From: Desulfuromonas sp. KJ2020
Lineage (GTDB): Bacteria > Desulfobacterota > Desulfuromonadia > Desulfuromonadales > SZUA-540
Assembly (NCBI RefSeq): GCF_024197615.1
Contig: NZ_JAKUKE010000001.1
Location: 977,570-1,041,569 of the forward strand
Direction: 5' to 3'
Length of the DNA stretch: 64,000 bases
Each line of letters starts with the position of its first letter. Positions within the stretch are counted from its first letter, which is position 1. Below the pieces are notes generated by a model. It saw only the letters and a program-made list of their open reading frames with translations, searched no databases and was not told the DNA's origin. The position numbers and the translations under genes are program-made. Of this stretch, positions 35,525-45,102 are shown piece after piece.

Positions 35525-36469
35525 TTAGAGCCCGAGGTTGGCGTAGTCAGGTGGGTTCAAGCCGGCGCCGGACAGCAGCAGGCTGAAATCGGCGGGCAAA
35601 GGGGCCTGTAGGGTGAGGGGACGACCGGTGCGGGGATGGGTGATGACCAGCACCGCCGCATGCAGCATGTGGCGGGGGCAGGCGACGGGACCCTCCAGGG
35701 TTTCCAGGTGGGCCGGTCCCCCGTAGAGCGTGTCGCCCAGCAGGGGATGGCCGCAGCCGGCCAGGTGGGCGCGAATCTGATGCGTGCGCCCGGTGTGGGG
35801 ACGGGCTGCAACCAGGGCGACGCCGTTATGGCAGGAGAGCGGGTTGACGGAGGTCCAGGCCGGCTGCCCGCCGCTGAGGACCTTCACCGTTTTGCCCCGA
35901 ACGTTGGGACGAAGGTGGTCACGCACCTCAAAAGGTTTGGCCGGACAGCCCTGGACGAGGGCCAGATAGGTCTTCTCGACGCGGCGTTCGGAAAACTGTC
36001 GGCAGAGCGAACGGTTGCTGGCCCGATTGAGGGCGAAGAGAAGGACGCCGGTGGTGTCGGCGTCGAGGCGATGCAGCAGGATGGGGTCAAGGTCGCTGCC
36101 GATCAGCTGTCGTACCAGATCGAGAGCGTTGACGGCCCCGGCGACATTGGCATGGACGGGCAGGCCAGGGGGCTTGGCCACGGCCAGCACATCGTCGTCC
36201 CGATAAATAATGGGCAGGGAGAATTCCCTGGGGACGGGCGGGGCGATCTCCACGGTCAGGTCAATGCGTTCACCCCCCTGCAAGGGGCGGCCAGCCCGCT
36301 TTTCCACACAATCATTGAGGAAGACCGCCCCGCGGTCGAGGGCCCGCTTGATCTGTTTGCGGGATACCCCCGGCAGGGCATCGGTCAAAAACCGGTCCAA
36401 ACGCTGTCCCTGGCAGGAACTGGCCACGGCCAGGCGGTGCCGGTGCTTGGTGGATTCTCGATTTTTCAT
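35525..36469 (-). CDS. RluA-family pseudouridine synthase with S4 domain
   Basis: A 314-residue rRNA or tRNA pseudouridine synthase. An N-terminal S4 RNA-binding domain (GQRLDRFLTDALPGVSRKQI, about residues 20-39) precedes the catalytic domain, whose motif HRLDADTTGVLLFA carries the catalytic Asp. TGRTHQIRAHLA, the later conserved block, is also present. The start at MKNRES is chosen because the upstream part overlaps the lipoprotein gene in another frame. It could be RluD/RluC-like; the target is not deduced. Confidence 0.92.
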   Translation of the reverse strand: MKNRESTKHRHRLAVASSCQGQRLDRFLTDALPGVSRKQIKRALDRGAVFLNDCVEKRAGRPLQGGERIDLTVEIAPPVPREFSLPIIYRDDDVLAVAKPPGLPVHANVAGAVNALDLVRQLIGSDLDPILLHRLDADTTGVLLFALNRASNRSLCRQFSERRVEKTYLALVQGCPAKPFEVRDHLRPNVRGKTVKVLSGGQPAWTSVNPLSCHNGVALVAARPHTGRTHQIRAHLAGCGHPLLGDTLYGGPAHLETLEGPVACPRHMLHAAVLVITHPRTGRPLTLQAPLPADFSLLLSGAGLNPPDYANLGL

Positions 36470-36494
36470 AAACGGAGTAAAGAGTCCTTGGGAC

Positions 36495-36968
36495 TTACTG
36501 TGCCGGTGCCTGCAGTGAAATTTCACCTTTTTCCTGCACCTGAAGCCGCGGGCGGAAGCGACCGATGTCGAGGGTGGCTTCAAGCTCATAGGAGAAAGTG
36601 TCCTGCGGCTGCTGCATCAGGGACGCGAACAGATTGATACTGCTGAGCAGGTCGGCCGAGGCGTTCAAGGTGACATCCCCCTCGCCGTAGGACCCGATCT
36701 CCGGCAGGTCGTTGGCTACCCCCATGAGGACCCGCTGTCCCTCCAGCTTTATCGTATAAACGATGCCCTCCAGCTTCAGGGACGTGCGATTGGGGTTGAC
36801 GATATGCAGGCCGATTTCAAACTGGGGAGCCAGGCTGGGTGAGGGGATTACGCGGAAGGAGCGGATTCCCACCGTGGGTGATTCAAAGCCGGGATCCAGT
36901 ACGGTGGCGCAGCCGCCCAGGTAAAAGACGGCGCCGAGGCAAAGCATTATTTTAACCAGCTTGTTCAT
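36495..36968 (-). CDS. LEA type 2-like lipoprotein
   Basis: A 157-residue predicted lipoprotein with lipobox YLGGC at residue 20. The mature part has the fold-type sequence of LEA14/water-stress proteins: FEIGLHIVNPNRTSLKLEGIVY (in part, around residue 51) is the family's recurring NPN motif. Such proteins are found in many Proteobacteria with unknown function. Its start overlaps the end of the sensor kinase by 17 bp, so they are likely in one operon. Confidence 0.8.
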   Translation of the reverse strand: MNKLVKIMLCLGAVFYLGGCATVLDPGFESPTVGIRSFRVIPSPSLAPQFEIGLHIVNPNRTSLKLEGIVYTIKLEGQRVLMGVANDLPEIGSYGEGDVTLNASADLLSSINLFASLMQQPQDTFSYELEATLDIGRFRPRLQVQEKGEISLQAPAQ

Positions 36969-39018
36969 GGTAGGAAGTCTCCTTTTCAAGCAGGGGGAGG
37001 AAAAAGGACACGGTGGTGCCCTGGCCGAGGGTGCTCTGTACCTCCATGCGGCCGCCATGCGCTTCCACGATCCCCTTGGCAATGCCCATTCCCAGGCCCA
37101 TGCCAGGCACGGCGGTGTCCGAGCTGTCGGCCCGATAGAACTTATCGAAGATACGCGGAAGGTCTTTCGGCTCGATACCGATGCCCTCATCCTTTACGCT
37201 AATGGTGACCCCCTGCTCGGAGAAGCGGCCGCTGACCCGGATGGGGCTGTCGGGAGGTGAGAATTTCACCGCGTTGCTCAGCAGGTTTTCCATGACCTGG
37301 TCGATTTTGTAGGGATCAAACAGAACTTTTCCCGGCCCCTCGTCAGGCCAATCCAGCTCGATACGCCGCTGGCGGAATTCACTCTGATAGGCATGGACCG
37401 AGGAGGCTATCTGGTTCCGAATATCGCCAGGCTGTTTTTCGATGTGGATCATGCGTCCTGATTCGACCCGGCTGATATCGAGCAGGTCGTCGATAATGTG
37501 CTCCAAAACCTCAGATTTATCCACAATAATAGCCAGGTACTCGTCGCGCTGAGCCTCATCAAAACCCTTTTCTTCCAAGAGCAGCTCCGCAAAACCTTTG
37601 ACGGAAGCCAGCGGCGTGCGCAGTTCATGGGCGGCGGTCGCAATGAACTCGCTCTTCATACGGTCGATCTCCCGCTCGCGGGTGATATCGTTGAAGACGA
37701 CGATCTCTTTGTCTTCGATGGCGGCATAGTGTGCCAATACGTCGCGTACAGAGCCGTCTCTGCAGGTGATGGAAAGAGGCTGGGGGTCAATGGACTTGCC
37801 AGTCTGCCGGGCCAGGATCACGGCTTCATCAAATCGTTTTTGCACTTGCGTGCGGTAGGCGACATCGGGAAAGACCCTGAGGCGCCACTCGGCCAGCGTG
37901 GGAATTTCGTCAAGAGTGTAGCCGAAAAGATCGGTGACGGCGCGGTTGGCATAGGTGATCTCCTGGTGCTGTTCCAGGATGACAAGAGGAATGGGAGCCA
38001 ATTCGAGGAGCAGCTGCAGGTATTGTTCTTTGGATTGGAGAATCGCTTCGGCCCGCCGCAGTTCGGTGACGTCGTGGCCAATGCAGTGCATCCCGATAAA
38101 TTCATAGGAGGCGTCGTAGAGGGGCGTGTTCTTCCACTGGATGCGCACCCGTCTGCCGTCCTTGCACTGGTTTTCGTTCTCGTTCTCCAGGTAGGGATCA
38201 GGTGTCAGCAGAGAATTTTTCACCATCTCCTTCAGATTGCGGCCGGCCTGGTCAAACTCGGGAACAATAGTTCCCACCAGGGGGCGCCCCACCAGCTCCT
38301 CATAGGGGTAGCCGAAAAATTCCTGGCCATACTCGTTGATGAAGGTGACCTTCCCTTCCCGATCTATCTGCAGAATAATGACCCTGGACTGTTGGACCAG
38401 CTCCCGATATTGACGTTCACTGACGTCCAGAGCCAGTTTGCGGCGAATGTGCGCCTCCTGGGAGGCCAGGAGTTTGGCCAGCAGGACAGTGACCACGGGA
38501 TAGAGAATCAGGGTCGGCACCGTGATGTTCCTGAGTACGGGAAGGGCCAGAGCGGCTGGCATGGTGAACATGAGCAGCAGCACGACCGTCTGCACGCCGA
38601 AACCGAAGGCATACCAGGCGATGGTGGACATCCGGTAAACGTGTTTGCGCCGATAATTTTTCAATGCCAAGCCAAGAAGCCCGGATACCAGAATGGTCAG
38701 AATTCCGGGAATCGTGCCGGGGCCGGACAGGTAGAGGCGGTACAGGGCGGAGATGCTGGTGGCGACGACGGTCGGGATGAAGCCGAAGAAAGCGGCGCCG
38801 ACGCTGAGCAGGATGGAACGGCTGTCGAAGATCACCCCGGGAGCCAGCTGCCAGGGGTTGGCTATCAGGCCGACGGTGATCAGGCCGATGAAGAATCCGG
38901 TGGAGAGCTTTCGGCCCAGGGTGTCGGGATACTGTTGAATGGTTCCGTAGAGGGCGCCCAGAGCCAGCAACAGGATAGTGTTGTTCAGAAAGTCAATGAT
39001 AATGGCAAGGCTGGGCAC
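36952..39018 (-). CDS. Sensor histidine kinase, 5TM-5TMR_LYT and PAS domains
   Basis: A sensor kinase of about 688 residues, orphan (no response regulator next to it). The N-terminus has several membrane helices of the LytS 5TM type (residues about 5-195, GFIPTVVATSISALYRLY). Two PAS domains follow (about 205-330 and 335-450), then HisKA with EFIATAAHELRTPLAS (His near 470) and an HATPase with N, G1 and G2 boxes (GMGLGMGIAKGIVEAHGG). I take the GTG at 39018, with GGGAG five bases upstream, over a TTG at 39039. Confidence 0.88.
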   Translation of the reverse strand: MPSLAIIIDFLNNTILLLALGALYGTIQQYPDTLGRKLSTGFFIGLITVGLIANPWQLAPGVIFDSRSILLSVGAAFFGFIPTVVATSISALYRLYLSGPGTIPGILTILVSGLLGLALKNYRRKHVYRMSTIAWYAFGFGVQTVVLLLMFTMPAALALPVLRNITVPTLILYPVVTVLLAKLLASQEAHIRRKLALDVSERQYRELVQQSRVIILQIDREGKVTFINEYGQEFFGYPYEELVGRPLVGTIVPEFDQAGRNLKEMVKNSLLTPDPYLENENENQCKDGRRVRIQWKNTPLYDASYEFIGMHCIGHDVTELRRAEAILQSKEQYLQLLLELAPIPLVILEQHQEITYANRAVTDLFGYTLDEIPTLAEWRLRVFPDVAYRTQVQKRFDEAVILARQTGKSIDPQPLSITCRDGSVRDVLAHYAAIEDKEIVVFNDITREREIDRMKSEFIATAAHELRTPLASVKGFAELLLEEKGFDEAQRDEYLAIIVDKSEVLEHIIDDLLDISRVESGRMIHIEKQPGDIRNQIASSVHAYQSEFRQRRIELDWPDEGPGKVLFDPYKIDQVMENLLSNAVKFSPPDSPIRVSGRFSEQGVTISVKDEGIGIEPKDLPRIFDKFYRADSSDTAVPGMGLGMGIAKGIVEAHGGRMEVQSTLGQGTTVSFFLPLLEKETSYHEQAG

Positions 39019-39181
39019 GTTGACTCCCTCTGGGGGCAATGGATATCACGTTCGTGGTAAAAGGACAAACGATGGCTGAGGCAGTCGCATCCTCTAGCAA
39101 GAGGGATGCCTCAAATTTTGCCGTAGAAGCCTGTGGCTGTCAACGCGCTCATCGGAAGGAAATGGTCGCCGGTGAAGTTTT

Positions 39182-39670
39182 TCAGGGGACTTGGATCGTG
39201 ATGCAGAGCGCTTCGGCCTCGGCGTAGACCCTGTCTCCCAGGCAGATACGGCCCTGCACCTTGACCTTGCGTCCCTGCACGGAGACGATGTCGCTTTCAA
39301 CGGTGACGACCTGCTCCAGGGGCAGCATGTTGCGAAAGCTCACATTGAGATTGCCGACGACCACCGAGTAGCCGGCCGTCCAGGCGGCCAGCCCCAAGAC
39401 TTCGTCAAAAACGGCGGCCATGGCGCCGCCGTGGGAATGCCCGGGCGGTCCTTCGGTTTCGGGGCCGAACCAGACTCTGGCCCGCAACCGCTGCTGACCG
39501 TCCCGATAATAGCGCACGCGATAGCGGTTGCCGTCCGGTTCTCCAGAGACAAAACGCAGGGAGGCGCCAACCAGCGAAGGGGCGTCAAAGGGGGTCCATT
39601 CGGGTTCACCGCTGAGATCGATGGCAGGACAGGGGTTTGCTTTTTCATTGCGAGGGGCGACTTGTGACAA
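39182..39670 (-). CDS. PaaI-family acyl-CoA thioesterase (hotdog fold)
   Basis: A 162-residue hotdog thioesterase of the PaaI type. The region HSHGGAMAAVFDEVLGLAAW (residues about 78-97) is the central helix with the conserved HGG and a Glu/Asp. It probably hydrolyses an acyl-CoA or acyl-carrier thioester. The start is a TTG with AAGGAGAAC upstream; the ATG at 39781 in the long frame has no such site. Substrate is not known. Confidence 0.8.
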   Translation of the reverse strand: MSQVAPRNEKANPCPAIDLSGEPEWTPFDAPSLVGASLRFVSGEPDGNRYRVRYYRDGQQRLRARVWFGPETEGPPGHSHGGAMAAVFDEVLGLAAWTAGYSVVVGNLNVSFRNMLPLEQVVTVESDIVSVQGRKVKVQGRICLGDRVYAEAEALCITIQVP

Positions 39671-39785
39671 GGGAGTTCTCCTTCCAGTTCCGAGAGGGGG
39701 GTGTTGGTGTCTGGCCCGATAGTAAAAGGATCGATCCCCAAATGCAACGATTGTGAAGTCGGGCAGGGGCGTCACCGCCAATAAT

Positions 39786-39805
39786 CCGGCCCCTTGCGGG
39801 GCCGG
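39786..39805. terminator. Strong GC hairpin
   Basis: CCGGCCCC / GGGGCCGG with a four-base loop, between the small CxxC gene and the thioesterase. No T run follows on either side, so termination is only possible. Confidence 0.4.
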
Positions 39806-39849
39806 CAGTCAGGTTGTTTCTCGTGGATTCAAGAAGCGGTTGATCTTCA

Positions 39850-40011
39850 TTAATGCCTGGTCGGTTCGTCCTTCATGTCTTTTTCGCTCGGCATCGTTTT
39901 CCCTTCTTTGTGCGGATGACCGTATCTTTCATCACAGGTTTCACAGGTGAAGGGGTTTTTGGTTTCCAATTCCGAAAACGCGTCTGTGAATCTGTCTTTC
40001 ATCCCTTTCAT
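39850..40011 (-). CDS. Small CxxC-containing hypothetical protein
   Basis: A 53-residue protein with AAGGAGAAGG upstream of its ATG. It has a single CETC motif (CxxC) near residue 22 and a charged C-terminal tail. A GC hairpin lies 45 bp downstream of its stop. The ribosome-binding site is convincing; the function is unknown. It may bind metal or be a small redox protein. Confidence 0.5.
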   Translation of the reverse strand: MKGMKDRFTDAFSELETKNPFTCETCDERYGHPHKEGKTMPSEKDMKDEPTRH

Positions 40012-40222
40012 GACCCTTCTCCTTTCTCTCTCTTTAGAGTTCGTTGACTTTGTGTTTACTTTATCATATATGACCGATCTTGTCATCTATTGGGCCGGCT
40101 TTTGTCGTAAAGAGGTGTCGGCAGGCCAGCGGGATAATGGTATAGTTTGGTGATGCCGGCCTAAGGGGCGGCGCATTAACTATAGGCACCAATTCCAGCG
40201 TGAAAAAGGAAAGGATTTTTTA

Positions 40223-40855
40223 GTGAAACGACTCGGCCGCATCATGTTTCAGGGGCTGGCCGCCATTCTGCCGGCGGCCTTGACCATCTATATTCTATTC
40301 TGGTCTGCCACCACCGCCGAACAGCTTCTGGGTGGGGTCATCCAGACGGTTGTACCCGAGGGCCTTTATGTGCCGGGCATGGGGCTGCTGACGGGTGTTT
40401 TTGTCGTTTTTCTGCTGGGGTTGGCCCTCAATGCCTTCCTGGTACGGCGGTTGTTCGATTTCAGCGAATCGCTGATGAACCGCATCCCTCTGGTCAAGAC
40501 GCTCTACGGATCGGTGAAGGATTTCGTCGGCTTCTTCTCCCAGCAGAGAAACCGGGAGTTCAATCAGGTGGTGACCCTCGAATTGAATGTGGGGGGGATG
40601 CCCATGCGCTTCCTCGGATTTGTCACCCGTACCGATTTTCACGATCTCCCCAAGGGCATTGGCCATGAGGGCGAGGTGGCTGTATATCTTCCCCTGTCCT
40701 ACCAGATTGGCGGCTATACGGTCATGGTGCCGCGCTCGGCAGTGAAGCCGGTGGATATCTCCATGCAGCGAGCCATGGGCTTTGCGGTGACCGCCGGTAT
40801 GTTTACTGAAAAAGGCCGTCCCGCGCCTCCCCAGAAGCCCCTGAGTTCGCTCTAG
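40223..40855 (+). CDS. DUF502 family inner-membrane protein
   Basis: A 210-residue protein with two membrane segments at the N-terminus (GLAAILPAALTIYILFW, residues 10-26; a second around LLTGVFVVFLLGLAL, residues 55-69). The segment IPLVKTLYGSVKDFVGFF (near residue 88) and the later VYLPLSYQIGGYTVMVPR mark DUF502. The family's function is unknown. It starts with GTG after AAAGGAAAGGA and stands alone. Confidence 0.88.
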   Translation: MKRLGRIMFQGLAAILPAALTIYILFWSATTAEQLLGGVIQTVVPEGLYVPGMGLLTGVFVVFLLGLALNAFLVRRLFDFSESLMNRIPLVKTLYGSVKDFVGFFSQQRNREFNQVVTLELNVGGMPMRFLGFVTRTDFHDLPKGIGHEGEVAVYLPLSYQIGGYTVMVPRSAVKPVDISMQRAMGFAVTAGMFTEKGRPAPPQKPLSSL

Positions 40856-40982
40856 GGAACACCGGGATCACCTGCAGGTCTCTGGAAGCCGGCCGCCGGC
40901 GTGGTATTCTTTGAAAAATCAAACGGATCTATCCTCATCCAGGAGATGAAGTCTGTTCTGCATTTTTTCGCGAAGGAGAATC

Positions 40983-43349
40983 ATGGGTCTTTTCCAAGCG
41001 TCTTCAAAGCAGAGGGCTCTCTTTGTGTTTACCCTTATGGGTTGTCTTCTGCTGTGGCTGCCTGCCGTGGTCGCGGCTGATCCCGGTCGGCCAGCTGTTG
41101 TTGCCGTCAGGGTGGCGGTTCTGAGCAACTCCCCACCGCTGCAGTTTTATGACCCCGGTCAGAACAGGGCCGCCGGCTTTGCCATCGATGTTTTCGAAGA
41201 AGTGGCAAGGCGACAGGGTTTTAAACCCACCTACGTTTTTGGCGACACCTGGTCGGAGGTCATCGCGCTGGTCAGCAAAGGCCAGGCCGATGTGGCCGCC
41301 AGCCTGGCGGTCAGCGAAGAGCGACAGCAGCAGCTTGTCTTCAGCGAAGGGATCGACAGTACCCCCGTGTCCGTTTTTGTCCGGTCCCGCGACGCAGAAG
41401 TAGTGGGTCTGGAACCAGGTACGCGGGTAGGGACCACGGAAGGCAGCTTCATTCTTGCCCATCTCCAGAAGATTCCCGGCCTCGATATCCGCTCCTATAA
41501 AAGCGTGCCAGAAGGTCTCTTCGCTTTGCTCGCCGGCCGGGAGGATGCCTTTGTCGCCGGCGAGAATCTTTTTCTCAAGGAAGCCCGTGACGCCCAGCTG
41601 GAGGACCGCATCCGCATCCTTGGAAAGCCCCTGCTCAACAGCAAGCGGGCCATGGCTGTGGCTCCGAATAATCCCCACTTAGTGGAAAAACTCAATGAAG
41701 GCATTCGCGAGTTAGTCGCCTCGCCGCAATACCGGGAAATTTATATCCGCTGGTACGGAAAGCCTGCCCCCTACTGGACGGTGAAGCGCATTCTGGTGCT
41801 GATGTCGGCTTTGCTGGCAGGCACCATTGTCGGTTTGCTTTACTGGCGCTACCGAACTGTGAATCAGTTGCATGAGGCGTTGAGTGAGAGTGAAGCGCGC
41901 TTGCGTCAGGCCATGGATGCGACCAGCGACGGGTTGTGGGCTTGGGATCTGGCGAGCGGCCAGGTCTATTTCAACCCCAATTACTACCGGATGCTCGGCT
42001 ATGAGCCAGGGGAGTTTCCTGCCGATATGGCCAGCTGGCAGGAACGTCTCCATCCCGATGATCGGCAGGATACGCTGGCGAACTTCGAAGCCTGCCGCGT
42101 CCATCGGGGGGAGCGCTTCGAGCGCGAGTTCCGTCTGCGGGACAAGGGCGGTGGCTGGGTCTGGGTGCTTGGACGCGGCGAAGCCATTCAGCGAGGCGAA
42201 GACGGACAGGCGCTGAAAATGATCGGCACTCATGTCAATATTACGGCGCTTAAAGAGGCGGAAGAGACGGTGCGGGATGCTCTGCGGGACGCGGAGGCTT
42301 CCCGGGACCGGGTCAATGCCATTCTTGAGTCGGTGCCCGATGCCCTGATCGTGGCGAATCAGGATAGGCGCCTGGTGCTGATGAACCAGGAAGCGGAAAA
42401 ACTCTTTGGGAAAACAGAGCAGAATCTCAGAGGCCAACCACTGGATGACATATTTCGCGACCCGGCGCTCCTTGAGGTGGTTGGCGGTGAGGGAGCCCGA
42501 CAGGAAAGCATCCGGGTAGCTTATGTGGACCTGCCCCATCCTGAACTTGGTGGCATTCACCACTATCAGGCCATTTCCTCGGCGGTCCAGGGGCGGGCGG
42601 GCAAGGGATCGGGCGTTGTCACCCTGCTGCGCGACATAACAAGAGAGCGGGAAGTCGATCGCATGAAAAGCGAATTCATCTCGATTGCGGCCCATGAACT
42701 GAAAACACCCCTGACGTCCATCATCGGTTATGCTGATCTGCTGCTGCGCGAGGATGACCTGGGGCCTTTCACCCAAGAGCAGCGTCAGGAATTTCTCGCC
42801 TATATTCAACAGAAAGGGGATGTCCTGGAACATCTGGTCGATGATCTGCTCAACCTCAGCCGTATCGAGGCCGGTCGTCCCATTGTGCTCGATACGCAGC
42901 CCTGCAATCTGACGGCCCTTGTTCGCGCCCTCATTCCTCACCATCAGCGCGAGACGGACCGTCACCACATTAAAGTTGACCTGCCTGCAGAACCGGTGAT
43001 TCTGAATGTGGATCGCGGTAAAATCGAACAGATTTTCGATAACCTGCTCAGCAATGCGATAAAATACTCGCCGGACGGTGGCACCATACACATCTGCGGC
43101 GAACGCCTGGAAGCTGAGTTTGAGGTGAGAATCGAAGATGAAGGCATCGGCATGACGGCCGAGCAGGCGGAGAGAGTTTTCGAGAAGTTCTATCGAGCCA
43201 ACTATCAGGACACGGCGGTGGGCGGCTTGGGTTTGGGCATGAGTATCGTCCGTTCTTTGGTCGAAGCCCATAACGGCAAGATCTGGGTAGAAAGCGAGCT
43301 GGGCCGTGGAACCCGTGTCTTTGTTCGGCTGCCGCTGGGCTCAGCCTGA
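40983..43349 (+). CDS. Sensor histidine kinase with periplasmic solute-binding domain
   Basis: A 788-residue sensor kinase. A signal peptide (cleavage near AAD, residue 33) leads into a type 3 periplasmic solute-binding domain (about 38-262; RVAVLSNSPPLQFYD). One membrane helix (LMSALLAGTIVGLLYWRY) follows, then two PAS domains (about 300-420 and 435-540), HisKA (EFISIAAHELKTPLTS; His near 570) and HATPase (GLGLGMSIVRSLVEAHNGK). It should sense an amino acid-like or other small ligand in the periplasm. No response regulator is adjacent; the PAS-HisKA junction resembles that of the kinase at 36952-39018 (REREVDRMKSEFI). Confidence 0.9.
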   Translation: MGLFQASSKQRALFVFTLMGCLLLWLPAVVAADPGRPAVVAVRVAVLSNSPPLQFYDPGQNRAAGFAIDVFEEVARRQGFKPTYVFGDTWSEVIALVSKGQADVAASLAVSEERQQQLVFSEGIDSTPVSVFVRSRDAEVVGLEPGTRVGTTEGSFILAHLQKIPGLDIRSYKSVPEGLFALLAGREDAFVAGENLFLKEARDAQLEDRIRILGKPLLNSKRAMAVAPNNPHLVEKLNEGIRELVASPQYREIYIRWYGKPAPYWTVKRILVLMSALLAGTIVGLLYWRYRTVNQLHEALSESEARLRQAMDATSDGLWAWDLASGQVYFNPNYYRMLGYEPGEFPADMASWQERLHPDDRQDTLANFEACRVHRGERFEREFRLRDKGGGWVWVLGRGEAIQRGEDGQALKMIGTHVNITALKEAEETVRDALRDAEASRDRVNAILESVPDALIVANQDRRLVLMNQEAEKLFGKTEQNLRGQPLDDIFRDPALLEVVGGEGARQESIRVAYVDLPHPELGGIHHYQAISSAVQGRAGKGSGVVTLLRDITREREVDRMKSEFISIAAHELKTPLTSIIGYADLLLREDDLGPFTQEQRQEFLAYIQQKGDVLEHLVDDLLNLSRIEAGRPIVLDTQPCNLTALVRALIPHHQRETDRHHIKVDLPAEPVILNVDRGKIEQIFDNLLSNAIKYSPDGGTIHICGERLEAEFEVRIEDEGIGMTAEQAERVFEKFYRANYQDTAVGGLGLGMSIVRSLVEAHNGKIWVESELGRGTRVFVRLPLGSA

Positions 43350-43364
43350 AAAAAGGAGGAAGTC

Positions 43365-43835
43365 ATGAAGCGTGGTTATCAGGTTCTACCGGTATTTTCC
43401 CTTGTCGTTGCTTTGCTGGCGCTGAACGCCTGCATGCCCGAGAGCCGGGCCGGCAAAACCTATAGCCGGGACCAGGCCCAGACCAGTCAATCCGTCTATT
43501 ACGGGGTGGTACTGCGAGTCGAGGATGTGACGCTCGAGGGGACGCAGACCGGGGCAGGCACCGTCGGTGGCGCTGCCATGGGTGGTGTGCTCGGTTCGGC
43601 GGTCGGTAGCGGTGCCGGGCGCTCTATTGCCACGGTGGGCGGGGCCATTGTCGGGGCTCTGGCCGGTTCCGCCGCCGAAAAAGGGGTGACGACCAAAGAC
43701 GCCCAGGAGATCGAGGTCAGCCTCGACAACGGCGAAATTCTGATCGTCGTGCAGGAAAAGGACGAAACCTTTGTGGTTGGCGATCGTGTCCGGGTCATTC
43801 GCGGACCCGACGGCACCACACGGGTAAGGCAGTAA
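43365..43835 (+). CDS. Glycine-zipper outer-membrane lipoprotein (SlyB/PcpB-like)
   Basis: A 156-residue lipoprotein, lipobox LLALNAC at residue 23. The middle has a glycine-rich helical segment, GGAAMGGVLGSAVGSGAG and GGAIVGALAGSAAEKG (about residues 68-110), typical of glycine-zipper 2TM outer-membrane lipoproteins such as SlyB. A C-terminal small domain follows. It begins 15 bp after the sensor kinase, with AAGGAGG upstream, so it is likely cotranscribed with that kinase. Confidence 0.85.
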   Translation: MKRGYQVLPVFSLVVALLALNACMPESRAGKTYSRDQAQTSQSVYYGVVLRVEDVTLEGTQTGAGTVGGAAMGGVLGSAVGSGAGRSIATVGGAIVGALAGSAAEKGVTTKDAQEIEVSLDNGEILIVVQEKDETFVVGDRVRVIRGPDGTTRVRQ

Positions 43836-43938
43836 TCCAGCCGCCGCATTGACTTTGGCTGTTGGAAGGAATATCTTGCGGCGCTGTTCGGGGTCTGAGT
43901 GGCCAAGGTGTAAACGGTGCTATTGTTAGACGGAAAGG

Positions 43939-45030
43939 ATGCAGGCATTGGGTTTCATGACGTGGATCTTGTTGCTGGCCGGTTTTGCCCTGCTGGTGGC
44001 CGGGGCTGAATACCTGGTACGCGGGGCGGCCTCTCTGGCCATGGATTTCGGAATTTCTCCTCTGGTGGTCGGCCTGACCGTGGTGGCCTTCGGTACCAGT
44101 TCGCCAGAACTGGCGGTCAGTGTCTTCTCCTCCCTCAAGGGGCAGGCCGGTCTCGCCCTTGGCAACGTGGTGGGCAGCAATATCTGCAACGTATTGGTGA
44201 TTCTGGGCCTGTCGGCGCTGGTTGCCCCGCTGGTGGTCTCCCGCCAGGTGGTACGCCTTGAAGTGCCCATCATGATCGGGGTTTCCTTTCTGCTGGTCGG
44301 GATGGCGCTGGACGGTTCACTGGCACGCTGGGAAGGGATGCTCCTTTTCCTTGGCGCGATCGTTTACACCGGCTGGACGGTCAGACGCAGCCTGCGGGAG
44401 AATAAGCAGAAACCGGCAGAGGACGAGGTGGATAACGCTATCGTGCCGTCGTCCCGTCCCATGCAGATCGTGCAGATTGTTGGCGGTCTGGCCCTGCTGG
44501 GCCTCGGCTCCCGCTGGCTGGTGCAGGGCGCGGTGACTATTGCCCAGCACTTCGGGGTCAGCGATCTCGTTATCGGTCTTACCGTGGTCGCTATCGGCAC
44601 CTCCCTGCCCGAACTGGCCACCTCGGTGCTGGCCAGCATCCGGGGTCAGCGCGACATTGCCGTCGGCAATGTGGTCGGCAGCAACATCTTCAATATCCTT
44701 GTCGTTCTTGGCCTCACCGCCGCTGTGGTGCCTGGCGGGGTGCCAGTGCCGCGTTCGGCGCTGACCTTCGATTTGCCCGTCATGCTGGCCGTCGCCGTGG
44801 CCTGCCTCCCCATCTTTCTCACCGGGCATCGCATCGCCCGTCGCGAAGGGGCGCTTTTCTTTGCCTATTACGGCATCTATGCGGCCTTTTTGATCATGAC
44901 GGCCATGGAGCATGAGGCCAAGCCGCTTTTTGTGCAGGCCGTTCTCATCTTCGTCGTCCCGCTGACCCTGGTGACCCTCGGCATCTCCCTCTGGCGACAT
45001 TTTCGTGTGGTTCCCTACGGTAAGGATTAA
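43939..45030 (+). CDS. Calcium/sodium antiporter (YrbG/CaxA family)
   Basis: A 363-residue K+-dependent Na+/Ca2+ exchanger-type protein. It has two homologous halves of five helices each, and both alpha repeats are present: VVAFGTSSPELAVS followed by GNVVGSNICN (near residues 49-80) and VVAIGTSLPELATS followed by GNVVGSNIFN (near 215-248). These carry the acidic and polar residues that bind the ion. It exports Ca2+ using a Na+ or H+ gradient. It stands apart from other genes. Confidence 0.93.
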   Translation: MQALGFMTWILLLAGFALLVAGAEYLVRGAASLAMDFGISPLVVGLTVVAFGTSSPELAVSVFSSLKGQAGLALGNVVGSNICNVLVILGLSALVAPLVVSRQVVRLEVPIMIGVSFLLVGMALDGSLARWEGMLLFLGAIVYTGWTVRRSLRENKQKPAEDEVDNAIVPSSRPMQIVQIVGGLALLGLGSRWLVQGAVTIAQHFGVSDLVIGLTVVAIGTSLPELATSVLASIRGQRDIAVGNVVGSNIFNILVVLGLTAAVVPGGVPVPRSALTFDLPVMLAVAVACLPIFLTGHRIARREGALFFAYYGIYAAFLIMTAMEHEAKPLFVQAVLIFVVPLTLVTLGISLWRHFRVVPYGKD

Positions 45031-45102
45031 TTTTTCGCCAAAAAGCCGAAATATGCTAAGGTGACAACCTTCGAGACCACTCTAGCCAAGGAAATACGCG
45101 CG

